Source: Pseudomonas karstica
Lineage (GTDB): Bacteria > Pseudomonadota > Gammaproteobacteria > Pseudomonadales > Pseudomonadaceae
Assembly (NCBI RefSeq): GCF_009707515.1
Contig: NZ_WLYI01000018.1
Coordinates: forward strand, 1-64,000
Length of the DNA: 64,000 nucleotides
Direction of reading: 5' to 3'
The position numbers and the translations under genes were made by a program. Below the pieces are notes generated by a model. It did not search any database. It was not told the DNA's origin and was given only the letters and a program-made list of their open reading frames with translations. This document shows positions 8,949 through 18,540 of the stretch, piece after piece. Position 1 is the first letter of the stretch. Each line of letters starts with the position of its first letter.

Positions 8949-9842
8949 ATGATGACGCTTTCATCCCTGCACTCTGTCGCCAAGGCGTCGGCCTCCCAGA
9001 CCCAGGCGCCCGGCCTTCCCTGCCGGGCCGGGCTGGGGCTGAAAAACGAGCACTTCAATGAAGTACTCAAGACCCTGCCTGACATCGGCTTCTTTGAAGT
9101 CCACGCCGAAAACTACATGGTGGCAGGCGGGCCTTTTCATCACTACCTGAGGTTGATCCGCGAACGATACCCCCTGTCACTGCACGGTGTCGGCCTGTCC
9201 ATCGGCGGCGAAGATCCGTTGAGCCTCGATCACCTGGCACGCCTTGGCGCACTGATCGAACGTTATCAACCCCACGCCTTTTCCGAACACCTGGCCTGGT
9301 CCAGCCACGGCCCGGTGTTTCTCAATGACTTGCTGCCCCTCGCCTATGACCGCGAAACCCTGAATCGGGTGTGCGCGCATATTGATCAGGTGCAAACCGC
9401 TCTCAAGCGGCCAATGCTGCTGGAAAATCCCTCGACCTACCTGCAGTTCCAGCATTCCACTCTGGACGAAACGAGCTTCATCAGCGAAATCATCCGCCGT
9501 ACCGGATGCGGCTTGCTGCTGGACGTCAACAACGCGTACATCTCCTGCATCAACCATCAGCGTGACCCCATGGGTTATATCGATGCCTTGCCACTGCACG
9601 CGGTGGGTGAAATTCATTTGGCAGGCTTTGCCGAAGACACTGACAGCCTCAATGATCGCTTACTGATCGACGACCATGGTGCGCCCATCGACAACGCCGT
9701 ATGGCTCCTATACCAGCGAGTTCTGGAACGGACCGGCCCGATTGCCACGCTGATTGAACGAGACAACCAGGTGCCAGCCTTCAGCGCGCTGCATGCCGAA
9801 GCTCGCCGGGCCGACCAACACTTGCTGGAGGCGTGCCCATGA
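8949..9842 (+). CDS. bufB: DUF692 / MNIO-family multinuclear iron enzyme (BufB-like)
   Basis: 297-residue TIM-barrel-type enzyme of the MNIO family. Candidate iron ligands and conserved blocks are HAENY (52-56), HGVGLSIG (79-86), SEHLAW (112-117), LENPSTY (158-164), LLDVNNAY (190-197), EIHLAGF (221-227), DDHG (241-244) and ERDN (270-273). Known members use a di- or tri-iron centre and O2 to oxidise cysteine or other residues of a peptide. The product should be cytosolic and act on the upstream DUF2282 precursor before export. ATGs occur at 8949 and 8952, and either is possible. It overlaps the next gene by ATGA (9839-9842). Confidence 0.88.
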   Translation: MMTLSSLHSVAKASASQTQAPGLPCRAGLGLKNEHFNEVLKTLPDIGFFEVHAENYMVAGGPFHHYLRLIRERYPLSLHGVGLSIGGEDPLSLDHLARLGALIERYQPHAFSEHLAWSSHGPVFLNDLLPLAYDRETLNRVCAHIDQVQTALKRPMLLENPSTYLQFQHSTLDETSFISEIIRRTGCGLLLDVNNAYISCINHQRDPMGYIDALPLHAVGEIHLAGFAEDTDSLNDRLLIDDHGAPIDNAVWLLYQRVLERTGPIATLIERDNQVPAFSALHAEARRADQHLLEACP

Positions 9843-10606
9843 GCCGCCAAACGGTGTTTGCCAATGCTCTGCTGGCACCCGACGAGCACTGCCCCGAAGG
9901 CCTGTTCAGCAGCAACGGTGCTGATCCGGCCAGTCGTTTCGCGGTCTATCGCAATAACGTTCACAGTTCGTTGATCAACGCGCTGGCCGCTGGGTATCCA
10001 GTGACGATGCAACTGGTGGGCGAAGTGTTTTTCCGGGCCATGGCGGGGCTTTATGTCCAGGCATTCCCACCTGACAGCCCGCTGATCAATGAGTATGGCC
10101 GTGATTTCGCCGACTTTATCCAAGGCTTTGCCCCCGCCACCAGCGTACCGTACCTGGCCGATGTAGCACGACTGGAGCGCCTGAGGGTGAAGGCCTATCA
10201 CGCGGCGGATGCGTTGCCACCGGATCAGTCACTCGCCATCGCCGACCTGCAACAGCAGGGCGAGTTGCGCCTGCGTTTGCATCCGTCCGTCGCAACCCTG
10301 AGTTCGGCCTACGCCGTGGTGGCGTTATGGGCGGCACACCAGACAGAAGCCCCCTTGGCTGCTCTTCCTCTCCGGCATGCCCAAAACGCCCTGATTCTGC
10401 GCAATGGCCTGCAGGTCAAGGTGTTCGCCATCGACAGCGGCACGGTGGCGTTTATCAAGAGCCTGAACAATGACTGGCCATTAGATATAGCCGTGGCCTA
10501 CGCCCTCGACTCAACCGCCGAATTTGACCTGCACCAATGCCTGGCCTTGCTGGTCAGCCACGGCGCCATCACTCATTTGCACACAAAACAAAAGGTATCG
10601 CCATGA
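9839..10606 (+). CDS. bufC: DUF2063 putative DNA-binding-domain protein (BufC-like RiPP partner)
   Basis: 255 residues. The N-terminal DUF2063 domain has the usual core [42 protein letters not shown], followed by a C-terminal mixed domain. The family was named a putative DNA-binding domain. In MNIO operons it serves as the recognition partner that binds the precursor and docks it on the iron enzyme, and this role is inferred here. The ATG at 9839 forms an ATGA overlap with bufB and is preferred over a GTG two codons earlier. It overlaps the DoxX gene by ATGA at 10603-10606. Confidence 0.83.
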   Translation: MSRQTVFANALLAPDEHCPEGLFSSNGADPASRFAVYRNNVHSSLINALAAGYPVTMQLVGEVFFRAMAGLYVQAFPPDSPLINEYGRDFADFIQGFAPATSVPYLADVARLERLRVKAYHAADALPPDQSLAIADLQQQGELRLRLHPSVATLSSAYAVVALWAAHQTEAPLAALPLRHAQNALILRNGLQVKVFAIDSGTVAFIKSLNNDWPLDIAVAYALDSTAEFDLHQCLALLVSHGAITHLHTKQKVSP

Positions 10607-11088
10607 AGCCTGCCCTGCCACGCCTGGTCCAGCAGATCATCTATCTGTTCGAAAAAATCCCCTACAGCCTGATCGCCTTCATCGCACGCTTCTCCATTGC
10701 AGCGGTGTTCTGGAAATCCGGTCAAACCAAGGTCGAGGGCTTTGCCGTAGACCTGATCAGTGGCACCTTCCAACCGGGGGTACCACACTTGGCCAGCTCC
10801 ACCCTGCCGCTATTTCGCAGCGAATATCGCGTGCCGTTGTTATCACCGGAAGTGGCTGCCCATATGGCGGCCTTCGCCGAGCACGTGTTCCCGCTGCTGA
10901 TTCTGGTGGGCTTCGCCACACGCTTCTCAGCGTTGGCTCTGTTGGGGATGACGCTGACCATTCAGCTATTTATCTACCCGGACGCCTACCCTACCCATGG
11001 CACCTGGAGTGCCTTGCTGCTGCTATTGATGGCCAACGGGCCCGGACGCCTGTCGATTGATCAATTGATTGCCCGGCGCTACCGCTAA
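10603..11088 (+). CDS. DoxX-family membrane protein of the bufferin operon
   Basis: 161-residue inner-membrane protein with about four hydrophobic segments. The DoxX hallmark is IARFSIAAVFWKSGQTKVEG near the N-terminus, and FPLLILVGFATRFSALALLGM lies in the middle. DoxX proteins are regular last members of DUF2282-DUF692-DUF2063 operons, where their role is unsettled (redox or membrane link). It starts in ATGA overlap with bufC. Its stop overlaps the convergent LysR gene by four bases (11085-11088). Confidence 0.85.
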   Translation: MKPALPRLVQQIIYLFEKIPYSLIAFIARFSIAAVFWKSGQTKVEGFAVDLISGTFQPGVPHLASSTLPLFRSEYRVPLLSPEVAAHMAAFAEHVFPLLILVGFATRFSALALLGMTLTIQLFIYPDAYPTHGTWSALLLLLMANGPGRLSIDQLIARRYR

Positions 11089-11993
11089 AGCCGATCCAAT
11101 GCTTCGCCGCTACGCTTGAACCAATGCACCAGATAATCCGACAGTACTTGGGTACGGCGGGGCAGGCCACCCTGATAGGGGTGGACCAAGTACATCGGCA
11201 TGCTGCGGGTCTGATAGTCGCGCAGGAGCCAGCGCAAACTGCCGTCAGCCAACGCCGTCTGCAACACGTAGGACGGCAGCCGCGCGATACCGGCACCGGC
11301 CAGGGCGGCTTTTTTCAACAAAGTGTAGTGATTGGACGCGAAGATTCCGGAAACACGCACCCGCAGCAGGTCATGTTGTTGGTGATACAACCACTCTTCG
11401 CGGCCGCTGTAATGGCTGTTGAGCAAGCAATTGTGTGCCGCCAGTTCAGCAGGCGTCAGGGGTTCACCGTATTGCTCCAGATAGGCGGGGCTCGCGCAGG
11501 TCATTTCGTGCCAGGCCAGCAATGGCTTGGCCACCAACCGCTCATCGTTAGCCACCTCCGAACGCACCGCCAGGTCGAAGCCGTCTCGAGCCAGATCGCG
11601 ATAGCTGTTGTTGAGCTCCAACTCGATCTGCACCTGTGGGTACTGCCGGGAAAACTCCAGCAGTAACCCATCGAAGAAGGTTTCTCCCAAGGACACCGGA
11701 ACCGTCATACGCACCGGACCGGCCAAGTCATCCTTGAGCCTGGCCAGTGCCTGACGCGCCCGCTCGACCTGCACCACCAACGCCTGGGCCTGAGGCAACA
11801 GCGCTGCGCCAGCAGCCGTCAGGCTCAGGCGGCGGGTGGTCCGGTGCAGCAACACCACTGCGAACCGACTCTCCAACTGGCTGATGCGCTTGGACAGTTG
11901 CCCCTTGCTGCACCCGAGTTGCTGGGCCGCCACGGTAAAACTGCCGGCTTCGATCAACACGGCAAAGGCTGCGAGGTCATCCATTTCGCTCAT
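11085..11993 (-). CDS. LysR-family transcriptional regulator
   Basis: 302-residue LysR protein. The N-terminal winged HTH spans residues 1-60 (FAVLIEAGSFTVAAQQLGCS, then LSKRISQLESRFAVVLLHRTTRR), followed by an effector domain beginning PVRMTVPVSLGE. I chose the ATG at 11993 (MSEMDDLAAF) because the upstream codons do not belong to the family. It is divergent from the SDR gene at 12098, the classical layout for a LysR regulator and its target. The 104-base gap contains AACCAAAGGTT, a possible operator half. Its stop overlaps the bufferin DoxX gene on the other strand. Confidence 0.88.
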   Translation of the reverse strand: MSEMDDLAAFAVLIEAGSFTVAAQQLGCSKGQLSKRISQLESRFAVVLLHRTTRRLSLTAAGAALLPQAQALVVQVERARQALARLKDDLAGPVRMTVPVSLGETFFDGLLLEFSRQYPQVQIELELNNSYRDLARDGFDLAVRSEVANDERLVAKPLLAWHEMTCASPAYLEQYGEPLTPAELAAHNCLLNSHYSGREEWLYHQQHDLLRVRVSGIFASNHYTLLKKAALAGAGIARLPSYVLQTALADGSLRWLLRDYQTRSMPMYLVHPYQGGLPRRTQVLSDYLVHWFKRSGEALDRL

Positions 11994-12097
11994 GGATTGT
12001 TTCCATATAAGAACCAAAGGTTTCCAATTAGCGCGCTTATACCATCGAAAAACAACTCTAGACTGAGCACTCACCTACGCATCTGGAGGAAAACACG

Positions 12098-12697
12098 ATG
12101 AAAATTCTATTGATTGGCGCCAGCGGCACCGTGGGTTCGGCGGTCAAGGCAGAACTGTCCCAACGCCATGAGGTCATCACCATCGGTCGCAAAAGCGGCG
12201 ACTTTCAGGTCGACATCAGCAACAGCACGTCAATCCGCAAATTGTTCGAGCAAACCGGCAAATTCGACGCCCTGGTCTGCGCGGCCGGCAGCGTCAATTT
12301 CATGCCCCTGGCAGACATGAGTGCAGCCGACTTCGACTTGGGCCTGCAAGACAAGCTGATGGGCCAGGTCAACTTACTGCTGATCGGCCGGGAGTTTGCC
12401 AACGATGGGGCATCGTTCACCTTTACCAGCGGCATTCTCAACCGCGATCCGATTCGTACTGGTGCCTCGGCTGCGCTGGTCAACGGTGCCCTGGATGCCT
12501 TCGTGAAAGCGGCGGCAATTGAGTTGCCACGGGGCCTGCGCATCAACTCGGTCAGCCCGACCGTCCTGCTGGAGGCCATGGGCAGCTATGCAGCGTATTT
12601 CCGTGGTTTCAAACCGGTTCCGGCAGCGGATGTGGCACTGGCCTATGCGAAAAGCGTGGAAGGCTTACAAACTGGTCAAGCCTATAACGTAGGCTGA
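12098..12697 (+). CDS. Short-chain dehydrogenase/reductase
   Basis: 199-residue NAD(P)-binding Rossmann protein of the short SDR type. The nucleotide motif is LLIGASGTVGSAV (residues 4-16). The AAG motif lies in DALVCAAGSVNFMPL. The usual catalytic Tyr-x-x-x-Lys is replaced by sequence around ALVNGALDAFVKAAAIEL, where Asn and Lys occupy the helix. This is a known feature of a subgroup of short SDRs, so the activity is uncertain. AGGA precedes the ATG. It is divergent from the LysR gene, which probably controls it. Confidence 0.85.
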   Translation: MKILLIGASGTVGSAVKAELSQRHEVITIGRKSGDFQVDISNSTSIRKLFEQTGKFDALVCAAGSVNFMPLADMSAADFDLGLQDKLMGQVNLLLIGREFANDGASFTFTSGILNRDPIRTGASAALVNGALDAFVKAAAIELPRGLRINSVSPTVLLEAMGSYAAYFRGFKPVPAADVALAYAKSVEGLQTGQAYNVG

Positions 12698-12787
12698 AAT
12701 CTGGCGATATTGACGCAACTCATGTCCCAGACTTGTGATGCACCGCCAGCCTGCGTAACGTGGCGGCACTTATCAGGAGACCCGATC

Positions 12788-13459
12788 ATGCGTGCCGCCC
12801 GTTCCCTAGTGCTGATTGCCCTGCTCCCTCTTTTCTCTGCCTGCCAGATGTTCGAAAAGGAGCCGGCCAAGCCCTCCTTCGCGAGCCTGACCCGTATGCA
12901 AGGGGAGCTGACAGCCATCGGTAACAAGTTGCTGTTCCAACCTTGCAATGACCCACGCAACTATGTGGTCAACGACACCGGCGGCACCAGCATCCTCCAG
13001 GAAGCGGCCTCCCTGGCTGGCCAGCAAGGGGCCCTGTTTGCCGACTTGCGTGGCAAGTTTTCCGGCGTTGCCAGCGGTACCCAGGGCCAGGTTGACCTGC
13101 AACAACTCTATCGACTCGAACGCTCGACCTCGGCCTGCGATGACCCCGATTTCAAGCGCATGATCCTACGCGCCAATGGTCACAAACCCGCCTGGGCCAT
13201 GAACATCACCGCCAAGGGCATGGTTCTGGAGCGTGAAGGCCAGCCGCCACTGGCGGTGCCCTATGTGGAAGAGCAGTTGGGCGATGGCCGTTTCAACCTC
13301 ATGACCGAAGCCAACAACCAACACATTGAACTGTGGGTCGCCCCACAACGGTGTGTCGACAATGTCAGCGGCAGCCTGCAACACATGAGCGCCGAGCTGC
13401 GAGTCAACGGCCAGGTGCAACGTGGTTGTGCGGCGTTCGGCGGCTCCCGGGACGACTGA
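12788..13459 (+). CDS. Putative lipoprotein, COG3650-like
   Basis: 223 residues starting MRAARSLVLIALLPLFSAC, a lipoprotein signal with lipobox LFSAC, so the mature protein starts at Cys19 and is lipid-anchored. The start at 12788 follows a CAGGAGA ribosome-binding site, and an in-frame ATG upstream at 12710 lacks these signs. The mature part has a repeated beta-rich layout (NKLLFQPCNDPRNY and, later, ITAKGMVLEREGQPPLAVPYVE). Cysteines occur in FQPCND, TSACDD, PQRCVD and RGCAAF. The function is unknown. Confidence 0.7.
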   Translation: MRAARSLVLIALLPLFSACQMFEKEPAKPSFASLTRMQGELTAIGNKLLFQPCNDPRNYVVNDTGGTSILQEAASLAGQQGALFADLRGKFSGVASGTQGQVDLQQLYRLERSTSACDDPDFKRMILRANGHKPAWAMNITAKGMVLEREGQPPLAVPYVEEQLGDGRFNLMTEANNQHIELWVAPQRCVDNVSGSLQHMSAELRVNGQVQRGCAAFGGSRDD

Positions 13460-13565
13460 TTCAGTCCTGGGCTGTTTTAACATGACGGGAAACCGCTATT
13501 GGGGCTTATAATCACCGGTTTGCAAAACCGCCGGCCGCAACCAACGCCGCATACCGGATCCTGTC

Positions 13566-15179
13566 ATGTTACGAATCACCGAACTCAAGCTGCCCATCGA
13601 CCATCCCGAAGAAGACCTGCGGCCCGCCATCGTGCAGCGCCTGGGCATCGCCAGTGATGACCTGCTCGATTTCACCCTGTTCAAACGCAGCTACGACGCC
13701 CGCAAAAAATCATCAGAGCTGTGCTTCATTTATACCGTCGACCTGAACGTGAAAGGCGAAGCGGCCCTGTTGCTCAAGTTTGTCGATGATCGTAACGTCA
13801 ACCCGGCGCCGGACATCAGCTACAAGGTGGTGGGCCAGGCGCCGCAAGGGCTGACTGAACGCCCGATCGTGGTCGGCTTCGGTCCTTGCGGGATTTTCGC
13901 CGGTTTGCTGCTGGCACAGATGGGCTTCAAGCCAATCATCCTCGAGCGCGGCAAGGAAGTGCGCCAACGCACCAAGGACACCTGGGGCCTGTGGCGTAAA
14001 AGCGTGCTCAACCCGGAATCCAACGTGCAGTTCGGCGAAGGTGGTGCCGGGACGTTTTCCGACGGCAAGCTCTACAGCCAGATCAAGGACCCGCAGTTTC
14101 ACGGGCGCAAGGTCCTGCACGAATTCGTAAAGGCGGGCGCCCCGGAAGAAATCCTCTACGTCAGCAAGCCGCACATCGGTACGTTCCGACTGACCGGCGT
14201 AGTGGAAAACATGCGCCAGCAGATCATCGCCCTGGGCGGTGAAGTGCGTTTTGAGCAACGGGTGACTGACGTACTGATCGAGGACGGCCAGTTGAATGGC
14301 GTGGTCATCGATGGCGGCGAACAGATTATGTCCAGGCACGTAATCCTCGCCCTCGGCCACAGCGCTCGCGACACGTTCCGCATGCTCCACGGCCGCGGAG
14401 TGTATATGGAAGCCAAGCCATTCTCGGTGGGCTTTCGGATCGAGCACCCGCAATCGCTGATCGACGCCGCACGCCTGGGCAAGTATGCCGGGCACCCGAA
14501 ACTGGGCGCCGCCGACTACAAACTGGTGCACCACGCCAAGAATGGGCGCTCGGTCTACAGCTTCTGTATGTGCCCGGGCGGCACGGTTGTCGCAGCGACA
14601 TCCGAGCCAAACCGCGTCGTGACCAACGGCATGAGCCAATACTCCCGTAACGAACGCAATGCCAACTCCGGGATCGTGGTAGGCATCACCCCTGAAGTGG
14701 ATTATCCGGGCGGCCCACTGGCCGGGATCGAGTTGCAGGAGCGTCTTGAGTCCCACGCCTTTATCCTCGGCGGCAGCAATTACGAGGCCCCGGCTCAACT
14801 GGTGGGCGACTTCATTGCCGGCAAACCTTCCACTGCCATCGGCACTGTCGAACCGTCCTACAAACCAGGAGTATCCATGGGCGACCTGGCCCTGGCCTTG
14901 CCCGATTTCGCCATCGAAGCCATCCGCGAAGCCTTGCCGGCGTTCGAGAAGCAGATCAAGGGTTATTCGCTGCACGATGCAGTACTGACCGGGATCGAAA
15001 CCCGCACGTCATCGCCACTGCGCATTACGCGTAACGAATCGATGCAGAGTTTGAATGTGCAAGGGCTGTTCCCGGCCGGTGAAGGTGCCGGGTATGCCGG
15101 TGGGATTCTGTCAGCAGGTGTCGACGGTGTTCGGATTGCCGAAGCAGTGGCGCGGGATATATTGGCCAGCGAAGGCTGA
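13566..15179 (+). CDS. NAD(P)/FAD-dependent dehydrogenase, COG2509 type
   Basis: 537-residue flavoprotein. After an ~85-residue N-terminal domain, the FAD-binding Rossmann motif is VVGFGPCGIFAGLLLAQMG followed by ILERG (around residues 99-125). Conserved blocks include FGEGGAGTFSDGKLYSQIKD, GHSARDTF and the C-terminal GAGYAGGILSAGVDGVRIAEAV. This matches large uncharacterised FAD dehydrogenases (COG2509), relatives of the HI0933-like family. The substrate is unknown. It stands alone, with its own short promoter region after the lipoprotein gene. Confidence 0.85.
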   Translation: MLRITELKLPIDHPEEDLRPAIVQRLGIASDDLLDFTLFKRSYDARKKSSELCFIYTVDLNVKGEAALLLKFVDDRNVNPAPDISYKVVGQAPQGLTERPIVVGFGPCGIFAGLLLAQMGFKPIILERGKEVRQRTKDTWGLWRKSVLNPESNVQFGEGGAGTFSDGKLYSQIKDPQFHGRKVLHEFVKAGAPEEILYVSKPHIGTFRLTGVVENMRQQIIALGGEVRFEQRVTDVLIEDGQLNGVVIDGGEQIMSRHVILALGHSARDTFRMLHGRGVYMEAKPFSVGFRIEHPQSLIDAARLGKYAGHPKLGAADYKLVHHAKNGRSVYSFCMCPGGTVVAATSEPNRVVTNGMSQYSRNERNANSGIVVGITPEVDYPGGPLAGIELQERLESHAFILGGSNYEAPAQLVGDFIAGKPSTAIGTVEPSYKPGVSMGDLALALPDFAIEAIREALPAFEKQIKGYSLHDAVLTGIETRTSSPLRITRNESMQSLNVQGLFPAGEGAGYAGGILSAGVDGVRIAEAVARDILASEG

Positions 15180-15182
15180 AAT

Positions 15183-15254
15183 TCAAGCTTCAAGCCACAA
15201 GTTAGAAGCAGATACAGCATCGGCTTTTTCTTGTCGCTTGCAGCTAGCGACTTC
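15183..15254. repeat. Family D intergenic repeat (AGCTTCAAGC.../...CTTGCAGCT)
   Basis: Imperfect inverted repeat between two convergent genes: AGCTTCAAGCCACAAG on the left, and CTTGTCGCTTGCAGCT on the right. Relatives occur at 27488-27519 and 43222-43276. It may act as a bidirectional 3' hairpin for the FAD dehydrogenase and the PLP enzyme. Confidence 0.55.
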
Positions 15255-16349
15255 TCAAATATTGGCGCGCAATACGCTGTCCGGCAGCGCCTCTCCCCGC
15301 TCGACACTGGCCGCAACCGCGGCCATCAAGTCCTCCAACTCATACCCTTGCGCTGCCAGCCATGCTGGGTCGTAATACGTGGTGGCATACCGCTCGCCAC
15401 CATCGCACAAGATCGCCACGATCGACCCCGTCTCCCCGGTCGCCTTCATCTGCTGCGCGGCCATCAGCGCCCCTATCAGGTTGGTCCCGCTGGAACCACC
15501 CACGCGCCGGCCCAGGCGCTGCGCCAGATAGTGCATCGCCGCCAGTGACAAGGCATCCGGCACCTTGACCATGGCATCGATGACCTTGGGCAAAAACGAC
15601 GCTTCAACCCGTGGCCGGCCAATGCCTTCGATTCGCGAACCACAATCCAGGCGCAGCGTCGCATCCCCAGTCTGGTAATAGTCAAAGAACACCGAACGCT
15701 CGGCATCGGCACACAATACTCGCGTGCAATGCTGGCGATAACGCACATAGCGCCCCAGAGTCGCCGTGGTGCCCCCGGTACCCGGGCTGGAAATCAACCA
15801 GCTCGGCTCCGGATATCGCTCGAAGCGCAACTGCTGGAAGATCGACTCGGCAATATTGTTGTTCGCACGCCAGTCGGTGGCGCGTTCAGCGTAGGTGAAC
15901 TGGTCCATGAAATGACCGCCGCTTTCCCGGGCCAACCGTTCGGACTCGGCATAAATTTGCGTCGGATCCTGCACCAAATGACTCTTGCCACCGTAGAAGG
16001 CGATCTGGGCAATCTTCTCCTGGGATGTAGTCGCCGGCATCACCGCAATAAACGGCAGACCCAGCAGGCGGGCAAAGTACGCCTCGGAAATCGCGGTAGA
16101 CCCGCTGGATGCCTCGATCACCGGCGCACCAGGTTTGAGCCAACCATTACACAATGCATAGAGAAACAACGAACGAGCCAACCGATGCTTGAGGCTGCCG
16201 GTGGGATGACTCGACTCATCCTTGAAGTACAACTCGATACCCGGCAAGCCCGGCAGCGCCAAAGGGATCAGGTGAGTGTCGGCACTGCGCTGGAAGTCCG
16301 CTTCAATAATGCGAATGGCTTCGCGGGCCCAAGGTCGGTTGTTGCTCAT
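15255..16349 (-). CDS. PLP-dependent cysteine synthase-family enzyme (Cds1-like cysteine desulfhydrase candidate)
   Basis: 364-residue fold-type II PLP enzyme. The PLP lysine lies in [13 protein letters not shown] near residue 53. The substrate loop is [10 protein letters not shown], where cysteine synthases have TSGNTG. The phosphate-binding loop is [15 protein letters not shown]. The protein is longer than CysK and ends in a ~30-residue helical extension. This resembles the Cds1 group (cysteine desulfhydrases making H2S and pyruvate), but plain cysteine synthase-like activity cannot be excluded. It is convergent with the FAD dehydrogenase and divergent from nhaA. Confidence 0.75.
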   Translation of the reverse strand: MSNNRPWAREAIRIIEADFQRSADTHLIPLALPGLPGIELYFKDESSHPTGSLKHRLARSLFLYALCNGWLKPGAPVIEASSGSTAISEAYFARLLGLPFIAVMPATTSQEKIAQIAFYGGKSHLVQDPTQIYAESERLARESGGHFMDQFTYAERATDWRANNNIAESIFQQLRFERYPEPSWLISSPGTGGTTATLGRYVRYRQHCTRVLCADAERSVFFDYYQTGDATLRLDCGSRIEGIGRPRVEASFLPKVIDAMVKVPDALSLAAMHYLAQRLGRRVGGSSGTNLIGALMAAQQMKATGETGSIVAILCDGGERYATTYYDPAWLAAQGYELEDLMAAVAASVERGEALPDSVLRANI

Positions 16350-16565
16350 TTTTGGCTTCTCTTAGGTTTTCAGACTTGATCTTAGGATGTTTCCCACACT
16401 CAACACAGGTACAGTCCGGACTCAATTGGTCACACAATTACCAGGCTTTGGCGTAACGACAACTTCCCGCCTCTCTTATAACAAATAAGAATATAACTTT
16501 TGTTTTAACAACTAACGGTACGGGTTAGGGTACCCACCTATTGAACCTTGATTGGAGAGCGTACC

Positions 16566-17753
16566 TTGCCTCTGCGTAGTACTGTCACTCGCTTCTTCCA
16601 GCTGGAAGCCGCCAGCGGTCTGTTATTGATCGCTGCCGCCGCCCTGGCGTTGATCATCAACAATTCGCCGTTGTCACATCTGTATTCCGGCTTTCTCGAA
16701 GTGCCGGTGGTGGCACAAATTGGCGCGTTGAAAATCGCCAAGCCAGCGCTGTTATGGATCAACGATGGCCTGATGGCCATGTTCTTCCTATTGATCGGCC
16801 TGGAGGTCAAGCGCGAGTTGCTCGACGGCCACCTGTCCAAGCCCTCGCAAGTGGTGCTGCCGGGGGCCGCGGCTATCGGTGGCATGGTGGTTCCCGCGTT
16901 GATCTACTGGGCGTTGAACAAGGACAACCCGGCGGCCCTCGGCGGCTGGGCAATCCCCATGGCCACTGACATCGCCTTTGCCCTGGGCGTTCTGGCCCTT
17001 CTTGGCAAGCGGGTACCGGTGTCGCTGAAGTTGTTTCTGATGACCCTGGCCATCATTGATGACCTCGGTGCAATCATTGTCATCGCCATCTTCTATTCCA
17101 GCGACCTGTCCGGAGCCTCATTGGCCGGCGCGGGTGCCTGCCTGATTGCCTTGATTGCGATGAATCGCCTGGGAGTGGTCAAACTCGGGCCTTATATGAT
17201 CATCGGCCTGATCCTATGGGTGTGCGTGCTCAAGAGCGGCGTCCACGCCACACTGGCGGGCGTCACCCTGGCGTTCTGCATTCCGCTGCGGACCAAAAAC
17301 GCCGAGCCTTCGCCACTGCTGAACCTGGAGCACGCCCTGCACCCCTGGGTGGCCTATGGCATCCTGCCGTTGTTCGCTTTCGCCAACGCCGGCGTATCCC
17401 TGGCCGGGGTCAACCTGGAAAGCTTCACCCACCATGTGCCGTTGGGCATTGCTGCAGGCCTGCTGGTGGGCAAGACTATCGGCGTCCTCGGCCTGACCTG
17501 GCTCGCGGTGAAAACCGGCCTGGCGGCCCTGCCCAGCGGCTCCAACTGGGGCCAGGTGCTGGGTGTCGCGATCCTGTGTGGCATCGGTTTCACCATGAGC
17601 CTGTTTGTCGGCTCCCTGGCGTTCGTACCGGGAAGCAGCGAATACGCGGGTATGGACCGCATGGGTATTTTGACCGGGTCGATATTGGCGGCATTGATCG
17701 GGTATACGGTGACGGCAATAGCCAGTCGCAAGCAGGCGGTAATTCAGTCGTAA
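16566..17753 (+). CDS. nhaA: Na+/H+ antiporter NhaA
   Basis: 395-residue inner-membrane antiporter with about twelve helices. It carries [20 protein letters not shown] and [22 protein letters not shown], which hold the paired aspartates (IIDD) of helix V that bind Na+ and H+. The start is a TTG at 16566 ([18 protein letters not shown]), placed six bases after a GGAGAG site. An earlier TTG at 16548 lies before that site and is not favoured. The upstream gap is AT-rich. A terminator follows at 17882. Confidence 0.93.
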   Translation: MPLRSTVTRFFQLEAASGLLLIAAAALALIINNSPLSHLYSGFLEVPVVAQIGALKIAKPALLWINDGLMAMFFLLIGLEVKRELLDGHLSKPSQVVLPGAAAIGGMVVPALIYWALNKDNPAALGGWAIPMATDIAFALGVLALLGKRVPVSLKLFLMTLAIIDDLGAIIVIAIFYSSDLSGASLAGAGACLIALIAMNRLGVVKLGPYMIIGLILWVCVLKSGVHATLAGVTLAFCIPLRTKNAEPSPLLNLEHALHPWVAYGILPLFAFANAGVSLAGVNLESFTHHVPLGIAAGLLVGKTIGVLGLTWLAVKTGLAALPSGSNWGQVLGVAILCGIGFTMSLFVGSLAFVPGSSEYAGMDRMGILTGSILAALIGYTVTAIASRKQAVIQS

Positions 17754-17881
17754 TCCCCTCCACACCGGAGTACTCGGCCTTTCGGCCAATTCCACAGTGC
17801 CTCACAAATCCCTCTTACCCCCCCTCCTCCTGCGCCTCCAGTAACGTCGTGTTCCCGGCTGTCGAGAAAAATTTCTCCAAC

Positions 17882-17922
17882 AAAAAACCCCAACCGGTCA
17901 CCCGGTTGGGGTTGTCTTTTTG
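17882..17922. terminator. Bidirectional terminator between nhaA and the SlyB-like gene
   Basis: CCCCAACCGG (17888-17897) pairs perfectly with CCGGTTGGGG (17902-17911), with an A-run on the left and TTGTCTTTTT on the right. It lies between two convergent genes, so it can serve both strands. Confidence 0.85.
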
Positions 17923-17936
17923 TACTGCCTTACCGC

Positions 17937-18401
17937 TTACCGCGTAACGCGGCTTGTACCATCGACCGTCATGATGCGCACGCGGTCGCCGATGCGGAAG
18001 ATTTCGTTTTCCTGAACGGCCTGGACATAGGCACGCATGCTGCCGTCGTCTTCGCGAACAGTGATTTCGACACCTTGGGTACGGGTGAGACCTTCTTCGG
18101 TGGCCGAGCCCAACAAGCCGCCGGCTACGGCACCGATGACAGCGGTGACGATGCTGCCACGACCGCCGCCGATGGCGCTGCCGCCAACACCACCGATCAC
18201 AGCGCCAGCAGCACCGCCGATTGGGGTCTTGGTGCCTTCGATCTTCACGGGACGCAAGGATTCGATGGTGCCCATGCGTACAGTCTGCACACGACGTGCT
18301 TCGTCACGGGAATAAGAGTCGCCCGTCAGACTCGAGGCGCAGCCACCCAGCAGTAATGACAGAGTGGTAAAGCAGGCAACCAGTAAAACAGACTTACGCA
18401 T
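17937..18401 (-). CDS. slyB: Glycine-zipper 2TM outer-membrane lipoprotein (SlyB-like)
   Basis: 154 residues. The lipoprotein signal is MRKSVLLVACFTTLSLLLGGC, with lipobox LLGGC, so lipid is added at Cys21. The centre is a glycine zipper (GGAAGAVIGGVGGSAIGGG, then VIGAVAGGLLG) that forms two tight transmembrane helices, as in SlyB/Pcp20 proteins. The C-terminal beta domain includes VEITVREDDG. In other bacteria SlyB stabilises the outer membrane under PhoPQ control, but no such regulation can be read here. The assignment to SlyB itself is moderate. Confidence 0.8.
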   Translation of the reverse strand: MRKSVLLVACFTTLSLLLGGCASSLTGDSYSRDEARRVQTVRMGTIESLRPVKIEGTKTPIGGAAGAVIGGVGGSAIGGGRGSIVTAVIGAVAGGLLGSATEEGLTRTQGVEITVREDDGSMRAYVQAVQENEIFRIGDRVRIMTVDGTSRVTR

Positions 18402-18540
18402 GGCATCAACTCCAAAGGACAGGTATTCATTAAACTCCGCAGCTTGACGCCTGTCACGGCATGCGCGGCATAAAATTGTTTTTATTCAGCCCTAGTACAG
18501 GCTGCCTGTACCGAGAAACCCGACGAACGGTAGTGCCTCC

